64,000 nt of DNA from Oxalobacteraceae bacterium (GCA_025352145.1 JANXTY010000047.1:1-64000), one strand, 5' to 3'. Positions 32,581 to 40,740 are shown, numbered from the stretch's first letter. Translations and numbers: made by a program. The notes: generated from the sequence alone by a model not told the origin.

Positions 32581-33420
32581 CTAAACTGCTCTACGCATTT
32601 TTTTAATGACGTAATTTTTTTCTTCTTTAGGCGGCTCAACTAGTTTGACGATCGCCAGCGTGCAATTGTCGCCATAGCCGTTGGCTCGTTCTGCTGCCTT
32701 TTTGATGAACATTTCTGACGCGTCGCGCGGGCTATTCATTGCGACAATGGCTCCCAATTCCATTTCTGTGAAATAGTGCCAAAGACCATCCGAACACACG
32801 AGAAATGAATCGCCTGCAGCCAAGCTATCATAATGACCAATGGTCAGAAAGGGGTCATTCTTACTGCTGCCTAGGACATTGATAAGGAGGTTCGATTGCG
32901 GGTGTTTCTTGGCTTCTTCTCTGGTGATTTTTCCTTCTGCCACCAAAGTTTCTACATACGAATGATCAATGGTATGTTCGGCGAAATTGGGGCCGTTAAA
33001 TCGATATAGGCGTGAATCGCCAATATGCGCCCATATGGCTTTTCTTTCAGGGGTAATGACCAGTACGACCATCGTGCTATGAGGTTCGCTTTCGGAGGAC
33101 ATCGCGCTAAGTTTGATAATCGTGTGCGTTTCCATGGCGATGGTTTCCAGCATGGATTCGACATTATGTGTGTTGGGTGAAAACTCATTGAATAACTGCT
33201 TGGCTGAATGCACAACCTGTTCTGCAGCAATTGCGCCGCCTTTGAGTCCTCCCATGCCATCGGCCAGCACGGCCATCATGTAGCCTGGTGCTTTCGGGGC
33301 CGCAAATAGGGCAGTGCGGTCTTGTTGCTCGGGGCGGTTGCCGATGTGCTGTCCGGTGCCTGCTTCGATCTTATATTGGCTCATACGTCTGGGTAGATTA
33401 AACTGTGTGTTGGTAGCCAT
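32581..33420 (-). CDS. PP2C-type serine/threonine protein phosphatase
   Basis: A metal-dependent phosphatase of 279 residues. The metal-binding acids are in GNRPEQQDR, VLADGMGGLKGG, CSDGLWHYF and GDNCTLAIV, in the usual order, and HIGDSRLYRF is present. No extra sensor domain or membrane helix is seen. An internal ATG at codon 13 (MSQYKIEAGTGQ) gives a more typical start. The target is unknown; no kinase gene is nearby. Confidence 0.9.
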   Translation of the reverse strand: MATNTQFNLPRRMSQYKIEAGTGQHIGNRPEQQDRTALFAAPKAPGYMMAVLADGMGGLKGGAIAAEQVVHSAKQLFNEFSPNTHNVESMLETIAMETHTIIKLSAMSSESEPHSTMVVLVITPERKAIWAHIGDSRLYRFNGPNFAEHTIDHSYVETLVAEGKITREEAKKHPQSNLLINVLGSSKNDPFLTIGHYDSLAAGDSFLVCSDGLWHYFTEMELGAIVAMNSPRDASEMFIKKAAERANGYGDNCTLAIVKLVEPPKEEKNYVIKKMRRAV

Positions 33421-33519
33421 TTTTTGCCTGAAACCAACGAATATTATATGCCAATGCCCGCTTGAGAAGTAGTTGTGTTTTCTTTGTTGTAGGTTGCCCT
33501 AAGTCACGGATAAAAAACG

Positions 33520-33720
33520 ATGAGCCATCCTCAAGATATACAGCGCCGCATTATCGAACTGGAAGTTGAACACCGAGATCTGGATGCGGTGATCGATGCA
33601 TTAATCCTCGAGGGACATCCTGATGAGTTGCAGTTACGTCGCCTTAAAAAGCGCAAATTACAGCTTAAAGATCATATAACTTTGTTGAAGATGCAATTGA
33701 TTCCTGATGTTCCCGCCTAG
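33520..33720 (+). CDS. DUF465/YdcH-like small protein
   Basis: A 66-residue, highly charged helical protein. The DUF465 pattern is clear: a first helix with IIELEVEHRDLDAVID, a turn with EGHPDELQL, and a basic second helix RRLKKRKLQLKDHI. It should form an antiparallel helical hairpin. Function unknown. It precedes the helicase gene by 23 bases, so the two are probably co-transcribed. Confidence 0.88.
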   Translation: MSHPQDIQRRIIELEVEHRDLDAVIDALILEGHPDELQLRRLKKRKLQLKDHITLLKMQLIPDVPA

Positions 33721-33743
33721 TTTCCCCCCATATTTTTTTGAAA

Positions 33744-35789
33744 ATGCTGTTAGCCCATTCCCCCCATTTGCCTATTTTGACTGAAGATACTGATGCTGCA
33801 TCCTCACTACCTGCCGGTGAGCATGATGCCGAGCTTGATCGGCTATTTGGTGCAGGCGGACCTTTAGGGCCGGTAGTGGGCAGTTATCGTCCCCGCTCTT
33901 CGCAGATGGCTATGGCTAAAGCGATAGGACAGGCCATTTCCGAACAAAAAACCTTGATTGCAGAAGCCGGCACGGGTACTGGTAAGACTTTTGCCTACCT
34001 AGTTCCAGCTTTGCTGTGGGGGGGTAAAGTGATCGTCTCGACAGGGACAAAAAACTTGCAAGATCAGCTTTTCTTGCGTGATATTCCCACCGTGCGTAAA
34101 GCGCTCAATGCGCCAGTTTCGGTGGCTTTGCTGAAGGGACGTGCCAATTACGTTTGCCACTTCCATTTGGAACGTACTCAGCAAAATGGTCGCATGACCT
34201 CGCGGGATGATGTCGGATACCTGCGTGAAATTTCCCGTTTTATCAAAACCACGAGCTCGGGCGACAAGTCCGAGTTGTCGAAGGTGCCTGAGACTGCCCT
34301 GATCTGGAATCTGGTGACATCGACCCGCGATACCTGCCTGGGTGCGGAATGTCAGTATTACCAGGATTGCTTTGTAATGAAGGCGCGCAAAGAAGCGCAA
34401 AATGCTGACGTGGTTGTCGTTAATCATCATCTGTTTTTTGCGGATGTGGCATTGAAGGATACAGGCGTGGCGGAGCTGCTGCCATCTGCGAATACCGTTA
34501 TTTTTGATGAGGCGCATCAACTGCCTGATACGGCCACGCTGTTTTTTGGCGATACCGTTTCTACTTCCCAAGTGCTGGAATTGTGTCGCGACGTGCTGGC
34601 AGAAGGTTTGTCGCATGCGCGTGATGGCGCGGATTGGGCGAAGGTGGTGATGCCGGTGGAGCGTGCGGCACGCGATTTACGTTTGGCATTTCCGCAGGAT
34701 GTAGTGCGTTTGGCACTCAATCAAATTGCCCTGTCGAGCGAGTTCTTTCCTGCACTGGAAAAATTAAAAGACGAATTCAAAAGCATGATAGTCACGCTGG
34801 AATCCCAGGCCGAGCGTGCCGAAACGATTGAACTATGCCGTGTACGCGCCATTGAATTAGGGCAGAGCATTGAGAACTGGAATGGCAAAAAGAACAGGGC
34901 CAAAGGCGATAATAAATTCGGCGATGCCGAGACTGTCCTGTGGGTAGAGGCATTTTCATCCTCGCTCCAATTGCATCAAACACCACTCTCGATCGCTCCG
35001 ATTTTTAACAAACAGCGCGAAGGTACGCCGCGCACTTGGATTTTCACCTCCGCGACATTGGCTGTGAAAAATGACTTTCACCACTTTGCTTCACAGATGG
35101 GCTTAAGCGGTGAGCCGTCGCAATCCTGGCTGAGTCCTTTTGACTATGAACGCCAGGGTTTGCTCTACGTTCCCAATAATATGCCGTTACCCAATTCCTT
35201 TCAGTATACCGACGCTGTGCTCGATGCGGCACTGCCCGTGATTGAAGCTGCAGGTGGGCGCACCTTTTTACTATGCACCACGATACGTGCCGTCACTCGT
35301 GCTGCCGAGCGTTTGCGTGAAGAATTCGAGAAGCGGAAATTACCTTTTCCTTTGATGGTACAAGGTGAGGCCGGACGTACTGAGTTATTGGATCGTTTTC
35401 GTGCGGCTGGCAACGCTGTATTGATCGGTAGCCAGAGTTTTTGGGAAGGCGTCGATGTCCGTGGTGAGGCACTGTCGCTGGTCATCATCGACAAATTGCC
35501 GTTTGCCCCGCCTGATGATCCCGTATTGGCAGCCCGTATCGAGGTGATGGAAAAAAATGGCTTGAACGGTTTTATGCACCATCAGTTGCCGGAAGCGATC
35601 ATCAATTTAAAGCAGGGAGCAGGGCGGCTGATTCGCGACGAAACAGATCGTGGGGTATTGATGATCTGCGATCCCAGGATTATTTCTAAGCCTTATGGCA
35701 AGCGGATTTGGCAGAGTTTGCCGCCCTTTAAAAGAACGCGGGAATTAGTCGATGTGGAAAGTTTTTTTGCGGGCAAGGCGAAGGCCTGA
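33744..35789 (+). CDS. ATP-dependent helicase, DinG/YoaA (XPD-like) family
   Basis: A superfamily 2 iron-sulfur helicase. Walker A is AEAGTGTGKTFAYL, followed by KVIVSTGTKNLQDQL, the DEAH box VIFDEAHQLPD, and C-terminal QSFWEGVDVRGEALS and QGAGRLIRDETDRG. The cluster cysteines are visible as NYVCHFH, DTCLGAECQYYQDC, four in total as in XPD. Likely acts in replication-fork or repair work. The frame opens with a TTG at 33738; the ATG at 33744 (MLLAHSPHLPIL) is more credible. Confidence 0.92.
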   Translation: MLLAHSPHLPILTEDTDAASSLPAGEHDAELDRLFGAGGPLGPVVGSYRPRSSQMAMAKAIGQAISEQKTLIAEAGTGTGKTFAYLVPALLWGGKVIVSTGTKNLQDQLFLRDIPTVRKALNAPVSVALLKGRANYVCHFHLERTQQNGRMTSRDDVGYLREISRFIKTTSSGDKSELSKVPETALIWNLVTSTRDTCLGAECQYYQDCFVMKARKEAQNADVVVVNHHLFFADVALKDTGVAELLPSANTVIFDEAHQLPDTATLFFGDTVSTSQVLELCRDVLAEGLSHARDGADWAKVVMPVERAARDLRLAFPQDVVRLALNQIALSSEFFPALEKLKDEFKSMIVTLESQAERAETIELCRVRAIELGQSIENWNGKKNRAKGDNKFGDAETVLWVEAFSSSLQLHQTPLSIAPIFNKQREGTPRTWIFTSATLAVKNDFHHFASQMGLSGEPSQSWLSPFDYERQGLLYVPNNMPLPNSFQYTDAVLDAALPVIEAAGGRTFLLCTTIRAVTRAAERLREEFEKRKLPFPLMVQGEAGRTELLDRFRAAGNAVLIGSQSFWEGVDVRGEALSLVIIDKLPFAPPDDPVLAARIEVMEKNGLNGFMHHQLPEAIINLKQGAGRLIRDETDRGVLMICDPRIISKPYGKRIWQSLPPFKRTRELVDVESFFAGKAKA

Positions 35790-35882
35790 CATGGTTAGGC
35801 CAGCTAGCGGATATAAGATGAGCGAGGTTCGATTTTCTGGAGGGGCAAGTTAATGTAGTTTACTCCCTTGTCAGGAGAATCT

Positions 35883-35975
35883 ATGAATCCCATTCCACGT
35901 CGTATTTATACTGAGGAATTCAAACGCGCAGCGATTAAGTTGGTCACTGAACAGAAGTTGAGCGAGATGCGGGTC
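35883..35975 (+). pseudogene. IS3-type transposase orfA remnant
   Basis: The N-terminal 30 codons (MNPIPRRIYTEEFKRAAIK, then LVTEQKLSE) match the start of IS3-family OrfA, a helix-turn-helix protein. The match ends after about 90 bases; the rest of the element is missing. The upstream bases, including GTCAGGAGAATCT before the ATG, look like the element's own leader. It lies in one continuous open frame (35868-36209) with the next remnant, which is a chance fusion. Confidence 0.7.
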
Positions 35976-36032
35976 GCGGGTAGGGACGACGGTTATCCCT
36001 GCCCACTCATTTCCACGCAACGAAACCATCCC

Positions 36033-36231
36033 ATGTCCCGCACTCAACGTCTGCTTGATCTGATTCAGATCGAGCGGGAACCGGGTTATCTGCTCCGTCC
36101 CGGATTTATGCTGCCGCCGCTCCTGTTTTCGGAAGAAGAAAGCGAAGCGCTCGTACTCGGTGTGGGCCACGGCAACGACCTGAAACCTCAAGCTCGCTTA
36201 TCAAGGTGACGCGGCGCTCGGCGCCGAATAA
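36033..36231 (+). pseudogene. YafY/WYL-type transcription regulator remnant
   Basis: MSRTQRLLDLIQ at 36033 is the start of YafY-like HTH regulators. It jumps directly to REPGYLLRPGFMLPPLLF and SEEESEALVLGV, skipping about 38 residues that normally hold the recognition helix. Beyond that the frame shifts: LKLAYQGDAALGAE in another frame resembles the next family segment and ends at 36231. An internal deletion plus at least one frameshift and the lack of the WYL domain show that the gene is dead. Confidence 0.7.
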
Positions 36232-36255
36232 TGACATCGTAGCGACGGGGAAGCA

Positions 36256-37533
36256 TTAAATAAGATCTCGCAACACGATCGACACAACTCTTTCCACGCC
36301 ATCGGTGCCGCGCAAATGCAGCGTCAGCAACGCGCCCGCCGGACCACGCAAGGCGGCACTCATCTGCTCGGGGACTTGCAATAGCTTGCCGTCCGCTTCA
36401 ATGGCTACGGCGGTGTCACCGACTTGCACACCTGCCTGTGCTGCAGGGCTACCAGGCACCACCTGGATCACTTTCATTTTTCCCTGATCCAGCGGTGCGA
36501 CCAGACCGGCACGCGGTCCGTCGAATGATTGGGTGTAAGCGTTATTGGGTTTGAGGTACAACATGCCGCCAGCAACGTCGATGGTAACCGTAAAGCGATG
36601 CCACAATTCGCTCCCCAGATTGCCTACGGTGTTATCCAGCGGATGGGCAAAGGCCCCATCGGTAGCGGACGATAATTCAGCCACGACTTGGCGCATCTGG
36701 AGAGTACCTAACCGTAATTCCGGCAGGCGTACCAAATCGCCTTCGGTGATGCCGCCTGCGCTGATGCCGGTCACGACATGCAACAGCGGCGACAAGGTGG
36801 AACGTAAGGCATATTTTTCAACGGTGGGCGTAAACAAAGTGACGCTGCCGCTGGCGCCGGTATCGACCACATACCACCCCGGAACGCCCGCTACATTGGC
36901 GTTGACCAACAGTTTATTTGCCAGGATATTTAGTGGCAGCGTGGTAGCATCTACTGGCGCAGAAAAGTCCTGCTTCAGAGAAAGCCGAAGTTGTGCCTGC
37001 TGATAATCCATCTGAACCACAAATGCCTGGAAAAATGGAAAACCAAGCAGACCGTCAAAAGTAACCTCCTCCGGCAAAGGAATGATGAATGCGGCTTGAT
37101 GTGGCAATTTGGCGCTACCGATCCGCATCTCGGGAATGTCGACCCAATGCACCTGATCATACGACCCCGCGGCACCCTTGCCGCTGACCGTCTGTACGCT
37201 CAGCGGCAAGCCTAACTGGGCAGCGGCGCGGGCGCTCATGACATTTTGGTCTGCGCCGGAATCGAGCAGGAAATTAAATGTTTGCCCATTGATGAGTACC
37301 TTGACCGAAGCGTGGTTTTTATCCACGCTCATTGGAATGGCCTCATTGCTCAAGCCTACATCGGGGTGCCCCAGAGTTTGCCCGTTGCCGCTACCGCAGG
37401 CCGACACCAGACTCATCAGCATGACCATCAGGCACATGCGTAACTGATGTACATGACATAGCCCACGCCCCTCAAACACCCCTAATTTCAAGCCTGTCGG
37501 GGCAGGAAAAATGGTTAAAATAAAAGTTTTCAT
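36256..37533 (-). CDS. Retropepsin-like aspartyl protease with PDZ domain, probable lipoprotein
   Basis: About 425 residues. Two aspartyl-protease-like domains are visible, each with its own motif: FLLDSGADQNVM near residue 90 and YVVDTGASGSVTLF near 225. A C-terminal PDZ domain follows (VIQVVPGSPAAQAGVQVGD). Near residue 40 LMSLVSACGSG looks like a lipobox, which would anchor it in the envelope. The start is uncertain: AAAGGA lies six bases before the ATG at 37533 (another at 37539), but an internal ATG near 37437 gives a normal-length signal peptide (MCLMVMLMSLVSAC). It is divergent from the next gene across an AT-rich gap. Confidence 0.8.
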   Translation of the reverse strand: MKTFILTIFPAPTGLKLGVFEGRGLCHVHQLRMCLMVMLMSLVSACGSGNGQTLGHPDVGLSNEAIPMSVDKNHASVKVLINGQTFNFLLDSGADQNVMSARAAAQLGLPLSVQTVSGKGAAGSYDQVHWVDIPEMRIGSAKLPHQAAFIIPLPEEVTFDGLLGFPFFQAFVVQMDYQQAQLRLSLKQDFSAPVDATTLPLNILANKLLVNANVAGVPGWYVVDTGASGSVTLFTPTVEKYALRSTLSPLLHVVTGISAGGITEGDLVRLPELRLGTLQMRQVVAELSSATDGAFAHPLDNTVGNLGSELWHRFTVTIDVAGGMLYLKPNNAYTQSFDGPRAGLVAPLDQGKMKVIQVVPGSPAAQAGVQVGDTAVAIEADGKLLQVPEQMSAALRGPAGALLTLHLRGTDGVERVVSIVLRDLI

Positions 37534-37631
37534 AAACATCCTTTAATAACGATAAAATTATTTAATACAATAAAATATTATTGTTTAACAGAAATTAAAT
37601 GAAATATTACGCGTTCTTTTTGGAGAAGTAA

Positions 37632-38222
37632 ATGAAATTTTCGTTAAATGTTTTCGTTATTCAAAAAAATGCGCCAGCCAAAGCGCCGACTATTGTGGTG
37701 CCACGTATAAAGCATTTAAATTTTCTAAAGGCAATGGACGCTATTCCGGGCATTACAGATCGCTCAAGGCCCATAAGTGAACCACTTGTAGGCGATCTTT
37801 TTTTAACCTACGCCATCGACATTGGGGCTAGCTACGAGGCAGTAAATCAAGCAACATTGGAAAAATACAACCTTCAACAGAGCGGCTTGCAATCATTAGC
37901 CAAAGCCAATGCGCTGATTGCCCTGAGCAAGATCAAAACTAAAACCGATGGTACTGTGCATGAACTCACCGCCGGCGACAACATGGCGGCATGCAGCATT
38001 CTTTTTCCTGAACTATGGCAACAGATTGAACAGCAAATAGGCGGGGACATTATCGCGGCATTTCCGCATCGGGATGCGGTGTTCTACGTGCGTGCAGACG
38101 CGCCCAATGCGGTGGAAGCGCTGAAGAAAGCCATCAGCCAGATCAATTTCGCCGAGACGCACGCACTTTCACAATTACTGTATCGCCGTGTCACTGGTCA
38201 ATGGTGTACGTTCGAGTCCTGA
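37632..38222 (+). CDS. DUF1444 (YtpQ)-like protein
   Basis: A 196-residue soluble protein. GDLFLTYAIDIGASYEAVN, the LEKYNL helix, AACSILFPELW and GGDIIAAFPHRDAVFYV follow the order seen in DUF1444 proteins (B. subtilis YtpQ), whose function is unknown. A good ribosome site (TGGAGAAG) lies five bases before the ATG. It faces the Imm49-like gene tail to tail and shares its terminator hairpin. Its place beside two immunity-like genes suggests, but does not show, that it is also an immunity or accessory factor. Confidence 0.7.
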   Translation: MKFSLNVFVIQKNAPAKAPTIVVPRIKHLNFLKAMDAIPGITDRSRPISEPLVGDLFLTYAIDIGASYEAVNQATLEKYNLQQSGLQSLAKANALIALSKIKTKTDGTVHELTAGDNMAACSILFPELWQQIEQQIGGDIIAAFPHRDAVFYVRADAPNAVEALKKAISQINFAETHALSQLLYRRVTGQWCTFES

Positions 38223-38223
38223 C

Positions 38224-38263
38224 AAAACAAAAGAGGGAACAAAACAGCGTTTTTGTTCCCTCG
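38224..38263 (-). terminator. Terminator after Imm49-like copy A
   Basis: A 12-base-pair stem, GAGGGAACAAAA with TTTTGTTCCCTC, and a 6-base loop. On the minus strand it is followed by TTTTGTTTTG. It lies between two convergent genes and may act in both directions, though the T run favours the minus strand. Confidence 0.85.
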
Positions 38264-39240
38264 TCATGTCCGGCACAACCGGATTTCCCCCTACCAAAGC
38301 ATCGCATTCGTTGCAATCGCCTTGTCTACATTGCCGTATCCGCTTTGATGACCGTTATTTTAAAAAGCTAAAGTGATTATCGTACTGCGCGAGTGGCTCC
38401 ATCGGCAGCCACTCTTGCGGGACAAAAGGTGAATCGACTTTAACTTCGTATCCATGCCGCCATGCGATCTTGGCGTAGATGACCGCCGAGGTGGAAATTA
38501 AATCTTTCGTGTAGCCGCCGTTCTCCTCATACAGCGCACCCAATATTTTGGGTGTCACCATTTGCTGTAAAACCTCTTCCATTTTGGCAATGTCGCCATG
38601 AGCGAGGGCAAGGTAAAAATGGTGTGCTGTTAGGCGTCGCTTCAGGCCACTGTCTTTGGGTGAATCACTGATTATTCTCTCACAACGCTCAATCAGCCGT
38701 TGCCATTCACCGCGCAAAGCAAGAACTCCTTGATATGCCCAGAAATCCCAAGTCTTATGACTTTCCACTCGCTTCATGTCGTAACGTTGGTCGAGGCGGG
38801 AGAACCAATCAATCAGCGCTTCATTATTTGATATTAGCGGTCTTAATAATTCTAGAAACGCCGCGCCAGGATTTATCGTGCTACCCCCTCCCATCTTATA
38901 GTACATTTGCAGGAGTTTTGCAGATACGTGCCACCATTGCCGCATCGCATTTAAGTCGTGGTTTTCAAACCATGCCAGCATGGCATTTGCTTCAGAATAG
39001 TCTGACAAACTCGTTACGCATGCTCTAGGATCACCCTGATTGTGCTCAATATTATATATAGGGCGATCAATATTTTTTCCATCACGATGCCCCCTAATAT
39101 GTGCGATACGATGGATTTGTTTCTCGGTATACATATTTGTATTCATTTAAATATCTCTCTTAAAACGAACTTGCGAGGCGAACCATCGATAATGCCCCAG
39201 TATTGCGGTCGATGCCTATTACCCCTTTTATTAAGGTGCC
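38251..39240 (-). repeat. Tandem cassette copy A (toxin tail, Imm49-like gene, terminator)
   Basis: Aligns with 39691-40680 at a constant spacing of 1,440 bases at both ends. It covers the 3' end of the toxin-tail gene, all of the Imm49-like gene, and the downstream sequence including the half-site of the terminator and the stretch TGTCCGGCACAAC.GGATTTCC. Confidence 0.85.
38355..39146 (-). CDS. Imm49-like immunity protein, copy A
   Basis: A 263-residue soluble protein, mostly helical by composition. The C-terminal block (AVIYAKIAWRHGYEVKVDSP then PQEWLPMEPL) and the HHFYLALAHGD helix fit the Imm49 family of polymorphic-toxin immunity proteins, recognised from memory. Such proteins bind and block a partner toxin. 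It starts 13 bases after the stop of the toxin-tail frame and ends in its own terminator, so the pair forms a two-gene unit. Compared with copy B its last 68 residues differ at only six positions while the first half is far more divergent. Confidence 0.75.
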   Translation of the reverse strand: MNTNMYTEKQIHRIAHIRGHRDGKNIDRPIYNIEHNQGDPRACVTSLSDYSEANAMLAWFENHDLNAMRQWWHVSAKLLQMYYKMGGGSTINPGAAFLELLRPLISNNEALIDWFSRLDQRYDMKRVESHKTWDFWAYQGVLALRGEWQRLIERCERIISDSPKDSGLKRRLTAHHFYLALAHGDIAKMEEVLQQMVTPKILGALYEENGGYTKDLISTSAVIYAKIAWRHGYEVKVDSPFVPQEWLPMEPLAQYDNHFSFLK

Positions 39241-39396
39241 ACTTTCTCGCGCTGCATCCACAGCTTTATATGCGGCGGAATTTTCGTCCAAGCTAGCAAG
39301 TACTTTGCGCACCCAAGCATCTGACATCTGGACTACTCCTTCCGCATTTACTGACAATCTAGTCGCCCCATTGACAATCTGCTTGGACTCAAACAA
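39160..39396 (-). CDS. Toxin-tail fragment, copy A (3' part, frameshifted from 39389-39649)
   Basis: A 78-residue frame, starting MFESKQIVNGATRLSV and ending VIGIDRNTGALSMVRLASSF. The last 30 or so residues recur in the copy B tail at 40600-40740. No catalytic motif is recognised. Its start overlaps the end of the next upstream frame by eight bases, and a TTTG tandem repeat at the junction suggests that the two were one gene. Directly followed by the Imm49-like gene, as expected for the C-terminal end of a polymorphic toxin; the toxin role is inferred from position. Confidence 0.55.
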   Translation of the reverse strand: MFESKQIVNGATRLSVNAEGVVQMSDAWVRKVLASLDENSAAYKAVDAARESGTLIKGVIGIDRNTGALSMVRLASSF

Positions 39397-39649
39397 ATAA
39401 ACCTATCGGCATACTGAAATAATCAGGAAGTGTTTTTACCAGCACCGATCCAACCGCGCCTGCCGCTGGCTTAAGTAACTCCCCGCCAGCCAAAAACAAT
39501 GCTAATTCCCGTGGATCACCAGGCAAAAGAAGTTGCAATATCGTGTGTCGAATGCCAGCGCTCATAAGCGCAGCATCGTCGCCTTTACGCACGGCTTCCA
39601 TCGCTTCGATATCAATGGATTCCATTGAACCTTTTTTGAAGTCATGCAT
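39389..39649 (-). CDS. Toxin-tail fragment, copy A (5' part)
   Basis: A frame of 86 residues from the ATG at 39649 (or 78 from 39625, which has AAGG just upstream). It reads MESIDIEAMEAVRKGDDAAL, then RHTILQLLLPGDPREL and a hydrophobic Gly/Ala stretch AAGAVGSVLVKTL. The open frame runs back to 39757, but those first codons lie on the terminator of copy B and are not real. There is no signal or trafficking domain, so this is at most the C-terminal end of a larger effector. Not recognised as a known toxin family. Confidence 0.5.
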   Translation of the reverse strand: MHDFKKGSMESIDIEAMEAVRKGDDAALMSAGIRHTILQLLLPGDPRELALFLAGGELLKPAAGAVGSVLVKTLPDYFSMPIGLFV

Positions 39650-39667
39650 GAAGTAAACTGCATCCGC

Positions 39668-39702
39668 AAAAAAAAGGAACAAGAACACCATTTTTGTTCC
39701 TT
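39668..39702 (-). terminator. Terminator after Imm49-like copy B
   Basis: AAGGAACAA pairs with TTGTTCCTT, extended by three weaker pairs, with a 5-base loop, followed on the minus strand by eight T residues. It is a diverged copy of the hairpin at 38224-38263. Confidence 0.85.
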
Positions 39703-40680
39703 CACCCCTCGCAATGTCCGGCACAACAGGATTTCCCTTACAAAGCGCTTCATTCATTGCAAGTGCCTTCTGTGCGCTTACGCATTTGCTTTGATTGCCG
39801 TTACTTTAAAAAACTAAAGTAATTATCGTATTGCGCGAGTGGCTCCATCTGGAGCCACTCCTGCGGGATAAAAGGCGAATCCACTTTGACCTCGTATCCA
39901 TGCCGCCATGCTATCTTGGCGTAAATGACCGCCGAGGTGGAAATTAAATCTTGCGTGAAGCCGCCGTTCTCCTCATACAGCGCACGCAATATTTTGGGTG
40001 TCACCATTTCCCGCAAAATCTCTTCCATTTTAAGAGTATCGCCATGGGCGAGGGCAAGGTAGAAATGATGCGCTAATAAGCGTCGCTGCTGGGCACCTTT
40101 GGGTGGATCGTTAATTACTTTCTCGCAGCGCTCGATCAGCCGGGGCCATTCGCCACGCAGTGCCAGAGCGCCCGAATAAGCCCAGAAATCACCGGTCTTA
40201 TGACTTTCCACTCGCTTCATGTCATAGGTTTGATCGTAGTGGGCGAACCAGTCAATCAGCGCATCATTATTCGATAATAATGGCGCCAATAGCCTCAGAA
40301 GCTTATTGCCGCCGTTGAGTATGTCCGGCTGTATCTGGTACCACATCTGATCCAGTTTCGCAGATACATACCACCATTGGCGCATCGTATTTAAGTCGTG
40401 GCTTTCAAACCATGCAAGCATGGCTTTCCCCTTTGCAAAGGAAGACAATCCCATCGCGCATGCTATAGGATCACCTTGGTTATTTACAATATTACTGACG
40501 GCGTTAAGAGAGGGGCCTTCATCAACGTGCGATTTAACATGTGCGATACGCTTGATTTGTTTATCAGAGTGGATCATGGTATTCATTTAAATATCTTTCT
40601 TAAAACGAACTTGCGAGGCGAACCATCGTTAATGCCCCAGTATTGCGGTCAACGCCGATCACGCCTTTGACTAAAGTATT
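39691..40680 (-). repeat. Tandem cassette copy B (toxin tail, Imm49-like gene, terminator)
   Basis: Second copy of the unit at 38251-39240. The 3' tails, the Imm49-like genes, the 13-base gap with AAGAAAGATATTTAA before the immunity start, and the toxin-tail ends all correspond. Confidence 0.85.
39801..40586 (-). CDS. Imm49-like immunity protein, copy B
   Basis: A 261-residue paralogue of copy A in the same orientation. It keeps MRQWWYVSAKL, YDMKRVESHKT, HHFYLALAHGD and the C-terminal block AVIYAKIAWRHGYEVKVD. The first 110 residues differ strongly from copy A (for example LNAVSNIVNNQGDPIAC against RPIYNIEHNQGDPRAC), which is the pattern expected if the N-terminal half decides toxin specificity. 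It follows the short tail gene by 13 bases and ends in its own terminator. Confidence 0.75.
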   Translation of the reverse strand: MNTMIHSDKQIKRIAHVKSHVDEGPSLNAVSNIVNNQGDPIACAMGLSSFAKGKAMLAWFESHDLNTMRQWWYVSAKLDQMWYQIQPDILNGGNKLLRLLAPLLSNNDALIDWFAHYDQTYDMKRVESHKTGDFWAYSGALALRGEWPRLIERCEKVINDPPKGAQQRRLLAHHFYLALAHGDTLKMEEILREMVTPKILRALYEENGGFTQDLISTSAVIYAKIAWRHGYEVKVDSPFIPQEWLQMEPLAQYDNYFSFLK

Positions 40681-40740
40681 GTTGTCCACAGCGGCTTTTA
40701 CGGCCTGATATGTGTTGCCGATCACTTGAAACTGAGCCAT
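40600..40740 (-). CDS. Short toxin-tail gene, copy B
   Basis: A 46-residue frame from ATG at 40740: MAQFQVIGNTYQAVKAAVDN, then LVKGVIGVDRNTGALTMV and RLASSF. It matches the end of the copy A tail but lacks everything before it; an in-frame TGA-free upstream is absent and the bases beyond 40741 lead into phage remnants. It may be a truncated toxin end or a free-standing small protein; no good ribosome site is visible. Confidence 0.5.
   Translation of the reverse strand: MAQFQVIGNTYQAVKAAVDNNTLVKGVIGVDRNTGALTMVRLASSF

Noticed and set aside
39650-39757. First 36 codons of the open frame 39389-39757
   Set aside because: They run over the terminator of the upstream Imm49-like gene and repeat its 3' flank, so they are not a protein start.
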